Part shown: positions 1 through 6,374 of the stretch, piece after piece | Numbering within the stretch: position 1 is the first letter of the stretch | Layout of the letters: each line of letters starts with the position of its first letter | Assembly: GCA_002690375.1 (NCBI GenBank) | Contig: NZEH01000033.1 | Coordinates: 14,231-21,698, forward strand | Direction of reading: 5' to 3' | Source: Dehalococcoidales bacterium | Lineage (GTDB): Bacteria; Chloroflexota; Dehalococcoidia; Dehalococcoidales; ARS1013 | DNA length: 7,468 nucleotides | Translations under genes and position numbers: made by a program | The notes under the pieces: generated by a model | Databases searched by the model: none | What the model saw: only the letters and a program-made list of their open reading frames with translations | Told to the model about the DNA's origin: nothing

Positions 1-498
1 CTTGAAGTGATAGCGGGGATTTTCAGGGAAGACTGCTACCTCATGCTCAACCACGTGCTGAATAATGGGATTTATCAGTAATCTACTTGAGATCACTGCT
101 AGCTCGTTTTTGTTAAGCTCGCCCCTTATAAGATAACGTTTGGCTGTTTTAACTGCCCTGATACCTTCTATACCTAAGTCCAAAATCGCTTTTTTTATCG
201 AGTCCTCAGTCGGGTCGGTGACACCAACATTGTAAGCCACCTCAACAGAATAAAGACTACCTTCATTCTTACTGTGAGTTTCTGTACCACAATGGTATTT
301 TTGAGTTATAGGGTCAGCCAGAAGCTGCTGACAGAGCATATCCAGTTCATTGGGTTTAAGAGTAGCATCTAGCCAGTATATATCCTGCACACGAACATCG
401 AAGACCATTGTTATTCCCAGGTCATGTATATCCCGGACCAAACCCTGTCCCCTAGCATCCGGCAGGTGATTTTTCAAGTAAACTTCCACTCTATACAT
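1..498 (-). CDS. purL: Phosphoribosylformylglycinamidine synthase PurL, N-terminal part (partial)
   Basis: The frame is open from ATG at 498 to the left edge without a stop (166 codons), so the gene continues outside the window. PurL converts FGAR, glutamine and ATP to FGAM in cytosolic de novo purine synthesis. What is visible is two consecutive PurS-like units. The first, about residues 1-82, has MYRVEVYL, IHDLGI, DVRV and LLADPITQKY. The second, about 85-160, has YSVEVAYNVGV, ILDLGIEGIRAVKTAKRYLI and LLINPIIQHV. Large PurL proteins carry a PurS-dimer-like region at the N-terminus, whereas small PurL uses separate PurS. The ATPase domains would lie outside the window and are inferred. The start is supported by an AGGTG Shine-Dalgarno sequence at 506-510, 7 nt upstream. 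A stand-alone duplicated PurS is the alternative, less likely because no stop appears. Confidence 0.82.
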   Translation of the reverse strand, partial: MYRVEVYLKNHLPDARGQGLVRDIHDLGITMVFDVRVQDIYWLDATLKPNELDMLCQQLLADPITQKYHCGTETHSKNEGSLYSVEVAYNVGVTDPTEDSIKKAILDLGIEGIRAVKTAKRYLIRGELNKNELAVISSRLLINPIIQHVVEHEVAVFPENPRYHFK

Positions 499-614
499 TA
501 AGACGCACCTTTTGTTGGCATAATGACTTGCAGAAATATGGCGGTGGCAATGGGAAGTACAGTTTCAGGTCATTGGCTTCGGTTGAGCTAGTTCCAAGTA
601 TAACGATTGTAGTA

Positions 615-1496
615 TTACCATCCTCTGGATGCCAGGAGTTCTTCAGTGGGAATTTGCTTTATATCCAGTCCGGGCATGGCTATCCCTATGTTTTTAGAGA
701 CCTCGGCGATGATTTGGGGGTCATTAAAGTGGGTAGTGGCTTTAACAATAGCTATGGCTATTGCCTCCGGGTCGGATGATTTAAATATACCAGAGCCAAC
801 AAAGATACCCTCGGCGCCCAACTGCATCATCAGGGCGGCATCGGCCGGGGTAGCTATGCCACCGGCGGCAAAATTAACCACCGGCAGTCTGCCGAGCTTT
901 CGTACCTCCAGTACCAGTTCATGTGGAGCCGCCAGTTCCTTGGCGATTGCCATCAGCTCTTCCTCGGGGGTGTTTTGGAGCTGGCGGATACTGTCCATTA
1001 CCGCCCGCATATGCCTTACGGCTTCAACGACATTGCCACTGCCGGCCTCACCCTTGGTCCTAATCATAGCCGCTCCCTCCCCGATGCGGCGCAGGGCTTC
1101 ACCCAGGTTCCGGCAGCCACAGACAAAGGGAACCTTAAAGTTGTGCTTTAAGACGTGGTGGTTCTCATCGGCCGGGGTGAGTACTTCAGACTCATCAATG
1201 AAGTCAATGCCGATGGCTTGAAGCACTTGAGCTTCGGCGAAGTGACCGATGCGACATTTGGCCATCACCGGTATTGAAACTGAGTTCATGGCCTCTTCAA
1301 TAACTTTAAGGTCAGCCATACGGGCGACACCACCGGCAGCCCGTATATCGGCAGGGACTCTCTCCAATGCCATCACGGCGCAGGCACCGGCGGCCTCAGC
1401 AATCTTGGCTTGCTCGGCTGATATAATGTCCATTATTACGCCACCCTTCAGCATCTGGGCTAGCCCAGTTTTTACCTTCCAAGTGCCGGTTTGCAT
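615..1496 (-). CDS. pdxS: Pyridoxal 5'-phosphate synthase lyase subunit PdxS
   Basis: PdxS (SNZ/YaaD family) makes PLP from ribose 5-phosphate, glyceraldehyde 3-phosphate and ammonia in the DXP-independent vitamin B6 route. The ammonia normally comes from the glutaminase PdxT. The protein is full length at 293 aa and highly conserved: [20 protein letters not shown] at the N-terminus, [18 protein letters not shown], then MAKCRIGH with the Schiff-base lysine (residue 80), and [11 protein letters not shown] with the second catalytic lysine (residue 148). The barrel ends with the phosphate-binding [13 protein letters not shown] and GSGIFKS motifs. An in-frame ATG at 1502 would add two residues, but the only Shine-Dalgarno (GGAG, 1503-1506) abuts that codon and sits 6 nt before the ATG at 1496, so the latter was chosen. 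No pdxT is visible next to it. purL follows after a 116-nt gap. Confidence 0.97.
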   Translation of the reverse strand: MQTGTWKVKTGLAQMLKGGVIMDIISAEQAKIAEAAGACAVMALERVPADIRAAGGVARMADLKVIEEAMNSVSIPVMAKCRIGHFAEAQVLQAIGIDFIDESEVLTPADENHHVLKHNFKVPFVCGCRNLGEALRRIGEGAAMIRTKGEAGSGNVVEAVRHMRAVMDSIRQLQNTPEEELMAIAKELAAPHELVLEVRKLGRLPVVNFAAGGIATPADAALMMQLGAEGIFVGSGIFKSSDPEAIAIAIVKATTHFNDPQIIAEVSKNIGIAMPGLDIKQIPTEELLASRGW

Positions 1497-1514
1497 AGTC
1501 ATCTCCGTAAGTCT

Positions 1515-1543
1515 ATTTTACTATTGTTAGGATTGCTTAGCAA
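1515..1543 (-). promoter_or_regulatory. Candidate sigma70-type promoter of pdxS
   Basis: Read on the minus strand, TTGCTA (1538-1543) and TAAAAT (1515-1520) are separated by exactly 17 nt. They match the -35 and -10 consensus in 4/6 and 5/6 positions. Transcription would begin near 1508, giving a very short leader that just contains the GGAG ribosome site. This would let pdxS be transcribed independently of rsmG, whose stop is at 1550. The call rests on pattern only. Confidence 0.45.
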
Positions 1544-1549
1544 GCTAAA

Positions 1550-2278
1550 TCATAGAATTGGTCTTTTTGAGGGTATGCCGGGGCGGTGGGGGTATTGTTT
1601 GGGCGTTGGTGATACCTTGTCAATTACTACTAAGTAACGTTCGTCAGTAAATTCCCCTATGTCAATCCTTTTAACCTCTCTTAAGCTGCCGCCCAGTAAG
1701 CTAATTGCCTTGGTTGCTCTACTTATTTCTAGATGAATAGCCCCCTTTTTTTGAGCAATGAAGCTGCCGCCGATAGCACAGAATGGTAGCGCTAGTTCAA
1801 CAAGGGTTGGTAGTGGCGCCACCGCCCGGGAGAGTACAATATCAAACTGCTCACGGAAATTGATCTTGTGAGCCACCTCTTCAGCCCGGCCGGTCACAAT
1901 TTCAACATCATCCAGACCTAGCTTTTGCTTAAGATGGGCTAAAAAGACGGTCTTTTTAGCCGTAGCTTCAAGAAGAACCAGTTTTACAGAGGGAAAAGCA
2001 ATCTTTATGGGTAGTGTCGGCATGCCAGCACCGGTGCCAATATCAATGAAGTGTAATTTCTTGTCTTTTGTCGCTTGCCCTAGGGCAAGGGTTACGGTGA
2101 GCGAGTCAAGGAAGTGTTTTATCTGCACATCTTTAAAGTTGGTTATAGAGGTAAGGTTCATTCGCTGGTTCCAGTCAAGTAGTTCTCGATAATAGATGTA
2201 AAACCGCTCAAGCTGGACTGGATTAAGATGTAGCCCCAGTTTTCTAGCTCCGTCTTTAAGGTAGTCCATAGTAGTCAT
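1550..2278 (-). CDS. rsmG: 16S rRNA (guanine-N7) methyltransferase RsmG (GidB)
   Basis: RsmG methylates N7 of the conserved G527 (E. coli numbering) of 16S rRNA using S-adenosylmethionine. The 242-aa protein has the family layout. An N-terminal helical part carries LLDWNQRMNLTSI (33-45) and IKHFLDSL (53-60). The SAM-binding glycine loop IDIGTGAGMPTLPI follows at 78-91. A later LSRAVAPL segment precedes a basic C-terminus ending PHRPGIPSKRPIL, close to the usual YPRRPG-P-K-PL tail. Length is typical. The start is less certain: there is no Shine-Dalgarno before ATG 2278 or before the second ATG at 2269. An extended -10 promoter lies so close that the mRNA would have a leader of only about 10 nt. 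The gene is divergent from thiC and first in the leftward group with pdxS and purL. Confidence 0.95.
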   Translation of the reverse strand: MTTMDYLKDGARKLGLHLNPVQLERFYIYYRELLDWNQRMNLTSITNFKDVQIKHFLDSLTVTLALGQATKDKKLHFIDIGTGAGMPTLPIKIAFPSVKLVLLEATAKKTVFLAHLKQKLGLDDVEIVTGRAEEVAHKINFREQFDIVLSRAVAPLPTLVELALPFCAIGGSFIAQKKGAIHLEISRATKAISLLGGSLREVKRIDIGEFTDERYLVVIDKVSPTPKQYPHRPGIPSKRPIL

Positions 2279-2295
2279 TGTAAATTAGCTGGCTA

Positions 2296-2304
2296 ATTAT
2301 ATCA
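2296..2304 (-). promoter_or_regulatory. Extended -10 promoter of rsmG
   Basis: On the minus strand the bases read TGATATAAT, a perfect extended -10 element (TGn plus TATAAT). No good -35 hexamer sits 16-18 nt upstream, which is normal for extended -10 promoters. The start site would fall near 2289, about 10 nt before the rsmG ATG at 2278. This fits the lack of any Shine-Dalgarno sequence there. Confidence 0.5.
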
Positions 2305-2434
2305 CTGTCGCTTTCATATAGAGAAAGGGACAAAGTCTAGCCCCTACCCCATTTCCTCTTCAAGACTGAATGGTGTGCCCTAAGATGTTATTCTGATATT
2401 TAATTGGCAGATTGGCACTATTCTCATGTCAAGC

Positions 2435-2474
2435 GAGGAACTCCTCATGTTTTGGAGTTTCTCCTCAGCCTGAG
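2435..2474. repeat. Imperfect hairpin cluster in the intergenic region
   Basis: GAGGAACTCC (2435-2444) pairs with GGAGTTTCTC (2454-2463) over ten positions with one G-U wobble and a 9-nt loop. The same bases can instead fold as small hairpins: GAGG/CCTC around AACT, and GGAG/CTCC around TTT. They are followed by CTCA/TGAG at 2464-2474. There is no gene directly upstream that needs a terminator here, as rsmG points away, so the role is unknown. It could be a relic of a small mobile repeat. Confidence 0.45.
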
Positions 2475-2483
2475 CAATTTTCA

Positions 2484-2571
2484 CTCGGGTATAGTATAAC
2501 GACTCTTACTTCAAAAGGGTATATTTACTTATATGTCAATAAGACACGAGGGGGGGTAGATAGTACCCGAG
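2484..2571. repeat. 8-bp perfect inverted repeat flanking 72 nt
   Basis: CTCGGGTA at 2484-2491 is exactly inverted as TACCCGAG at 2564-2571. The right arm ends 5 nt before the thiC -35 hexamer. It could be an operator pair or the base of a long stem, but matching ends after eight bases and chance is possible in this much sequence. Confidence 0.3.
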
Positions 2572-2576
2572 CCACT

Positions 2577-2605
2577 TTGCATTTCAACCAAGCTTGTGTT
2601 ATATT
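2577..2605 (+). promoter_or_regulatory. Candidate promoter of the thiC transcript
   Basis: TTGCAT (2577-2582) lies 17 nt before TATATT (2600-2605). The -10 element is preceded by TG at 2597-2598, making an extended -10 (TGTTATATT). Initiation near 2612 would place the riboswitch aptamer, beginning at 2631, close to the 5' end of the RNA, the usual arrangement. The -35 is poor (3/6), the -10 good (5/6). Confidence 0.5.
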
Positions 2606-2630
2606 TAGCCTCGAATAACAATAGTTCCAA

Positions 2631-2720
2631 ACCGCTGTGGGTGCTCAAAAGCTGAGAGGTATTAAAGGTGCCAACCTTCGGAATCTGAACTCGGTAATGC
2701 GAGCATATGGAAATGGCGGT
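2631..2720 (+). ncRNA. TPP riboswitch aptamer (THI element)
   Basis: The leader carries the conserved TPP-aptamer motifs in order: GGGTGC (2639-2644), CTGAGAGG (2652-2659) and GAATCTGAACTCGGTAATGC (2681-2700), then the closing ATGGAA (2707-2712). P1 is a complete 8-bp helix, ACCGCTGT (2631-2638) with ATGGCGGT (2713-2720), including two G-U pairs. P2 is GGGT/ACCT (2639-2642, 2674-2677). P3 is short, GCT/AGC around CAAA. An optional side stem is GGTA/TGCC (2658-2661, 2669-2672). P5 is a perfect CTCG/CGAG (2690-2693, 2700-2703). P4 is weak, with a U-U opposition in place of one pair. Thiamine pyrophosphate binding is known for this family. The following thiC gene fits it. The aptamer's 3' strand overlaps the first ATG (2707) of the long thiC reading frame. 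Confidence 0.92.
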
Positions 2721-2750
2721 AACTTCTGACCAAGGTCTTAAGTTAAGCCG
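2714..2750 (+). promoter_or_regulatory. Antiterminator helix of the TPP riboswitch (predicted)
   Basis: TGGC (2714-2717) can pair with GCCG (2747-2750), and TAACTT (2720-2725) with AAGTTA (2740-2745). This gives ten base pairs, one of them a wobble, separated by a small GG/A internal loop. The 5' strand is most of the 3' half of P1, so this helix and TPP-bound P1 cannot coexist. When it forms, the terminator arm CCAAGG is held in its apical loop. The pairing is read directly from the sequence; its function is inferred. Confidence 0.6.
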
Positions 2751-2764
2751 AAGCCCTTGGTTTT
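2729..2764 (+). terminator. Riboswitch-controlled intrinsic terminator before thiC
   Basis: ACCAAGG (2729-2735) pairs with CCTTGGT (2755-2761), with a possible inner CTT/AAG extension (2737-2739, 2751-2753). Four T residues follow at 2761-2764 and the tract is then interrupted (GCTATTGT). It lies between the aptamer and the ribosome site at 2773-2779, where a TPP-dependent terminator is expected. The short U-tract makes it a modest terminator. Confidence 0.6.
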
Positions 2765-2781
2765 GCTATTGTAGGGGAGAT

Positions 2782-4080
2782 GTGACACAACTAGAACTGG
2801 CCAAAGAAGGCATTATCTCACCACAGATGGAACAGGTGGCCCAGCGTGAAGGGGTAGCGGCAGAGGTCATCCGCCAGGGCGTGCATGAGGGAACTATAGT
2901 AATCCCAGCCAATACCAGCCGCCATGGTCTTACTCCTTGTGGTATTGGAAAGGGGCTTAAGACTAAGGTCAATGCCAATATCGGCACCTCGTCTGACTTC
3001 GGCGATGCTAGTACTGAACTGCTAAAATTACAGGTTGCTACTTTAGCTGGGGCAGATACAGTTATGGACTTATCTACCGGTGGTGATATGGTAGCTATTC
3101 GGCGCTCTATTATTACTTCAAGCTCCTTGCCCGTGGGAACTGTGCCCATTTATCAGGCTGGGATTGAAGCAATAGATAGGTATGGCACTATAGTCAAAAT
3201 GACTGCCGATGACCTGTTCGCTGTAATTTTAGAGCACGCCTGCGGTGGTGTTGATTTCATAACCGTTCACTGTGGTGTAACCCGGCAGGCTATCGCTCGG
3301 CTAGAGCAGCAGAAGCGAGTAGCTGATGTAGTATCTCGTGGTGCCGCTTTTCTGATGGGCTGGGTACTCTATAACGAGTGTGAAAACCCCCTTTATGATC
3401 AATTTGACCGCCTACTGGATATTGCCGGGCAGTTTGATGTTATCCTAAGCCTTGGTGACGGTATGCGCCCTGGCAGCCTAGCCGATGCCACCGATCGGCC
3501 TCAAATTGAAGAATTGATTGTTCTTGGTGAGCTTGTCCAGCGTGCACGGCAGGCTGGGGTGCAGGTTATGGTTGAGGGTCCTGGCCACCTGCCATTGAAC
3601 CAGATTGAAACTAATGTAAAATTAGAGAAATCTATTTGTGATGGTGCCCCCTTCTATGTCCTTGGGCCGTTGGTGACTGACGTGGCTGCTGGTTATGACC
3701 ATATCACCGGCGCTATTGGCGGTGCTGTTGCTGCCGCTGCTGGCGCCGATTTTCTGTGCTATGTGACTCCAGCCGAGCACCTCTCTCTACCTGATCCTGA
3801 GGATGTGAGGCAGGGGGTAATAGCATCACGCATTGCCGCTCATGCCGGGGATATAGCCAAAGAGGTTAAGGGCGCTGGTGAGTGGGACAGGCAGATGTCG
3901 ATAGCACGAAAGAGTCTAAACTGGGAGGAGCAAGCTAGACTCTCTTTAGACACGGAGCGCTCTCGTCAGGTTCATGGTAAACATGCCACGGTTGGCTCGG
4001 CTTGCAGTATGTGTGGTCAGTTTTGTGCTATGGAGCTAACAGAAAAGTATCTGGGTATCTCAGTAGCAAAGTGCCTGTGA
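2782..4080 (+). CDS. thiC: Phosphomethylpyrimidine synthase ThiC (HMP-P synthase)
   Basis: ThiC is a radical-SAM enzyme that rearranges aminoimidazole ribotide to HMP phosphate, the pyrimidine precursor of thiamine. From GTG 2782 the protein has 432 aa, the short form without the long N-terminal domain of E. coli ThiC. It starts [12 protein letters not shown] and shows [51 protein letters not shown] and [13 protein letters not shown]. The C-terminal cluster cysteines are in CSMCGQFC (408, 411, 415), spaced C-x2-C-x3-C against the textbook C-x2-C-x4-C. The frame is open back to ATG 2707, but those 25 codons are riboswitch RNA and lack a ribosome site. GTG 2782 follows AGGGGAG (2773-2779). TPP control favours ThiC over its benzimidazole-forming relative BzaF. 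pepA follows after 30 nt. Confidence 0.95.
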   Translation: MTQLELAKEGIISPQMEQVAQREGVAAEVIRQGVHEGTIVIPANTSRHGLTPCGIGKGLKTKVNANIGTSSDFGDASTELLKLQVATLAGADTVMDLSTGGDMVAIRRSIITSSSLPVGTVPIYQAGIEAIDRYGTIVKMTADDLFAVILEHACGGVDFITVHCGVTRQAIARLEQQKRVADVVSRGAAFLMGWVLYNECENPLYDQFDRLLDIAGQFDVILSLGDGMRPGSLADATDRPQIEELIVLGELVQRARQAGVQVMVEGPGHLPLNQIETNVKLEKSICDGAPFYVLGPLVTDVAAGYDHITGAIGGAVAAAAGADFLCYVTPAEHLSLPDPEDVRQGVIASRIAAHAGDIAKEVKGAGEWDRQMSIARKSLNWEEQARLSLDTERSRQVHGKHATVGSACSMCGQFCAMELTEKYLGISVAKCL

Positions 4081-4110
4081 CTACTTGCCTAAGCTACTAA
4101 GGAGATTAAA

Positions 4111-5616
4111 GTGGAGATTAGGGTTATAACTACTAATGTTACCAAGATTGAAACCGGCGCTATCATACTAAACTTCTTTGAGGGGGCAAAAAGCCTGGAT
4201 GGCGATGAAGCTATTCTGGATAAGGCTCTGGATGGAGCTATCTCCCAGCTTATTAGTCAGGGCGAGATTAAAGGTAAGCTTAATGAGATAACCATTATTC
4301 ATAGTCTGGGTAAGCTTCCCGCTGCTCGGGTGGTAATTGCCGGTTTGGCTAAGAAGCAGGAGCTAACTGTGGATAAGATTCGAGGAGTGGTGGCTGAAGC
4401 CTGTCGCCTCCTACGAAAGAAGGGGGTGGATGATGTAGTCACCGTTGCCCAAGGTGCTGGAGTAGCTGATATAACGATGAAGGATGCCGCTCAAGCGATA
4501 ACCGAAGGCGCTTTGCTTGGCCTCTACTCGTTTCGCCGACATATAACCAAGAAAGACGAGTATGGTGAGATTAAGCGGCTATCGATAGTTGCTAAAAATG
4601 AGGTTGATATCCTTCCTTTAGAACAGGGCCGTGATGAAGGTAAGGTTTTGGCTGAAGCGACAAAGTTAGCTCGTGACATGGCTAATGAACCGGCTAACTA
4701 TATGACTCCGGCTGATATGGCCCGGGTGGCTGAGAAGCTAGCTCAAGACCATAGCCTTAAGCTCAGCGTTTTTGAACGGGACAAGATGCAGGAGTTGGGT
4801 ATGGGGGCACTGCTGGGTGTAGCTCAAGGGAGTGCTCAGTTGCCAAAATTCATTATCTTAAGCTACAAGGGGACTGCTTCTGATGAGATAGACCTTGCTT
4901 TAGTGGGCAAGGGGATAACATTTGACTCCGGGGGTATCTCGTTAAAGCCAGGGAGAAAGATGGAGGAGATGAAGAGCGATATGGCCGGCGGGGCAACGGT
5001 AATGGCAGCAATTTCCGCTATTGCTCGGCTTAAACCCAAGATTAATGTTACCGCTATAGCTCCAATGGTGGAAAACCTGCCTGGTGGTCATGCTTTAAAA
5101 CCGGGTGATATTGTGACCGCTATGACTGGTAAGACCATTGAAATTATATCAACCGATGCTGAAGGGCGACTTATTTTAGCTGATGCCATGGGTTATGCCA
5201 ATAAGATTAAGGCTAAACGAATAGTTGATGTGGCTACCTTGACTGGAGCCTGTATAGTAGCTCTGGGCGATGTATGCACTGGCGCTTTTACGAATAATCA
5301 GGAGCTAGTTCAAAAGGTGGTTGACGCTGGTGCTAAAGCCAGTGAGCTCATATGGCAGATGCCGATGTATGATAAGTATAAAGAACAAAACAAGAGTGAT
5401 GTCGCCGATATTAAAAATGTGGGTAGTAAAAATGCGGGTGCTATAACTGCAGCTCAGTTTCTGGCTGAGTTTGCTGGTGATACCCCATGGGTTCATCTGG
5501 ATATTGCGGGCACTAGTATGAGCGACAAGGAGTATAATTATTTGGCAAAAGGGGCTACTGGAGTGCCCGTACGTACTCTGGTTAACCTTGCTTTAGCTAT
5601 TGCTCAACAAAAATAA
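4111..5616 (+). CDS. pepA: Leucyl aminopeptidase PepA (peptidase family M17)
   Basis: This is a cytosolic two-metal aminopeptidase that removes N-terminal residues from peptides; the family acts as a hexamer. The 501-aa protein has the N-terminal M17 domain (about 1-150) and the catalytic domain (about 180-495). All known site residues are present, each three positions below E. coli PepA: metal ligands K267, D272, D290, D349 and E351, and catalytic K279 and R353. They lie in VGKGITFDSGGISLKPG, KSDMAGGA and STDAEGRLILADA. The start is GTG with AAGGAG at 4099-4104, 6 nt upstream. It lies 30 nt after thiC with no promoter I can see, so it may be read from the thiC transcript and partly share its TPP control. 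Some E. coli-type PepA also bind DNA, which cannot be judged here. Confidence 0.96.
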   Translation: MEIRVITTNVTKIETGAIILNFFEGAKSLDGDEAILDKALDGAISQLISQGEIKGKLNEITIIHSLGKLPAARVVIAGLAKKQELTVDKIRGVVAEACRLLRKKGVDDVVTVAQGAGVADITMKDAAQAITEGALLGLYSFRRHITKKDEYGEIKRLSIVAKNEVDILPLEQGRDEGKVLAEATKLARDMANEPANYMTPADMARVAEKLAQDHSLKLSVFERDKMQELGMGALLGVAQGSAQLPKFIILSYKGTASDEIDLALVGKGITFDSGGISLKPGRKMEEMKSDMAGGATVMAAISAIARLKPKINVTAIAPMVENLPGGHALKPGDIVTAMTGKTIEIISTDAEGRLILADAMGYANKIKAKRIVDVATLTGACIVALGDVCTGAFTNNQELVQKVVDAGAKASELIWQMPMYDKYKEQNKSDVADIKNVGSKNAGAITAAQFLAEFAGDTPWVHLDIAGTSMSDKEYNYLAKGATGVPVRTLVNLALAIAQQK

Positions 5617-5636
5617 TAAAGATTGCTTGGAGGGGT

Positions 5637-6308
5637 ATGGCTCCACAAATAGAAATCCTAAAATCTATCCCTTATTTTTCGGGACTGGAGCCGGGTGAGC
5701 TTACCTCAATCAGTAAACTCATTTTCGAGAAACACTATGATCAAGGAGAGATGATACTGCTTGAGGATGATGTGGCTGAGGCATTATATTTTGTTGCTTT
5801 TGGGGTAGTAAAGGTATTTAAGACCTCGCCTGATGGTAAAGAGCAGATTCTAAGAATCATACACCCCGGGGAATCCTTCAACGATGCCCCTATGTTTGAT
5901 GGTGGGATAAATCCAGCCAGTGCTCAGGCTGTAAGGTCAGTTTTTCTTTACGGGATAGTCAAGAGCGATTTGGAGGCCATCATTCGCCGCCAGCCACAGA
6001 TAGCCTTAAATGCCATCAAGATTATGGTAGATTGGTTGCGGCACTTGGTGTCACTGGTTGGAGACCTCTCCTTCAGACATGTTACCGGCCGGGTAGCTAA
6101 AATACTCCTTGAGTATGCTGGAGCTGAAAAGAATGCTGAGCCACGGCTGACACAACGGGATATGGCGGCTATGGCGGGCACCGTTCGAGAAGTGGTCAGT
6201 AGGTCGCTCAAGGCCCTTGAAGAGGAAGGAGTTATCAGGCTTGAACACCATCGCATTGTGATTACTGATAAGGCTGCTCTTAAAGAAAAGGTAGAGCCAT
6301 CTTTTTGA
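5637..6308 (+). CDS. Crp/Fnr-family transcriptional regulator
   Basis: The 223-aa protein has a cyclic-nucleotide-binding-type beta barrel (about 10-112), a long dimer helix (about 113-140) and a C-terminal winged helix (about 148-210). The HTH is LTQRDMAAMAGTVREVVSRS (171-190). The effector is unknown. It has no cysteine, so it cannot hold an FNR-type iron-sulphur cluster. In the phosphate-binding cassette (GESFNDAPMFDGGINPASA, 78-96) the Arg-Ser pair of E. coli CRP is replaced by Pro-Ala, which argues against ordinary cAMP binding. The recognition helix keeps R184, E185 and R189, equivalent to CRP R180, E181 and R185, so a TGTGA-like half-site is plausible. The start follows GGAGGGG at 5629-5635. 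The gene is 20 nt after pepA and likely cotranscribed with it. Confidence 0.92.
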   Translation: MAPQIEILKSIPYFSGLEPGELTSISKLIFEKHYDQGEMILLEDDVAEALYFVAFGVVKVFKTSPDGKEQILRIIHPGESFNDAPMFDGGINPASAQAVRSVFLYGIVKSDLEAIIRRQPQIALNAIKIMVDWLRHLVSLVGDLSFRHVTGRVAKILLEYAGAEKNAEPRLTQRDMAAMAGTVREVVSRSLKALEEEGVIRLEHHRIVITDKAALKEKVEPSF

Positions 6309-6321
6309 GACAAAAGTCACA
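6306..6321 (+). promoter_or_regulatory. Candidate CRP-type operator upstream of the ferredoxin gene
   Basis: TGAGA-N6-TCACA matches the CRP consensus TGTGA-N6-TCACA in nine of ten positions and overlaps the stop codon of the Crp-like gene. A weak -10 (TAAGAT, 6343-6348) would give a start near 6355 and put the centre of the palindrome at -41.5, the classical class II activator position. The recognition helix of the adjacent regulator suits such a half-site. This is pattern inference only. Confidence 0.4.
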
Positions 6322-6374
6322 GACAGATGTTTGGCTTTGTTTTAAGATTGAAAAATGGGATTGGATAGTATAGT

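Larger units (their letters stand above)
2305..2576. other. Divergent intergenic region with hairpins, no gene recognised
   Basis: These 272 bases lie between the rsmG and thiC promoters. I find no credible coding frame; a 68-codon plus-strand frame at 2412-2618 runs through the thiC promoter and resembles nothing. The left part (2330-2430) has no structure I recognise. The right part holds a hairpin cluster (2435-2474) and a distant 8-base inverted repeat (2484-2491 with 2564-2571), listed separately. A run of seven G at 2550-2556 is the only compositional oddity. Confidence 0.6.

Noticed and set aside
499..614. Separate purL promoter or terminator after pdxS
   Set aside because: TTGCCA is present on the minus strand but no -10 lies at proper spacing, and no stable hairpin with a T-tract was found.
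528..779. 83-codon plus-strand frame crossing the pdxS 3' end
   Set aside because: Much of it is antisense to pdxS and the rest lies in the purL leader, with no family resemblance.
646..1221. 191-codon plus-strand frame opposite pdxS
   Set aside because: It is the antisense of a highly conserved enzyme gene, and its alanine- and serine-rich product reflects complementary codon use.
1521..1549. Small hairpin between rsmG and pdxS as a terminator
   Set aside because: The stem is only four AT-rich pairs (TTAG/CTAA) with no T-tract, and it overlaps the better supported pdxS promoter.
2412..2618. 68-codon plus-strand frame between rsmG and thiC
   Set aside because: It runs through the inverted repeat and the thiC promoter, has no ribosome site and resembles no protein family.
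2766..3149. 127-codon minus-strand frame inside thiC
   Set aside because: It is the antisense of conserved ThiC codons and has no independent signals.
5948..6320. Two overlapping minus-strand frames opposite the Crp-like gene
   Set aside because: Both mirror the DNA-binding domain coding sequence; neither has a ribosome site or recognisable motif.
6348..6374. TTGAAA and TATAGT as a ferredoxin promoter
   Set aside because: The spacing is 15 nt and TATAGT touches the start codon, so transcription would begin inside the gene.
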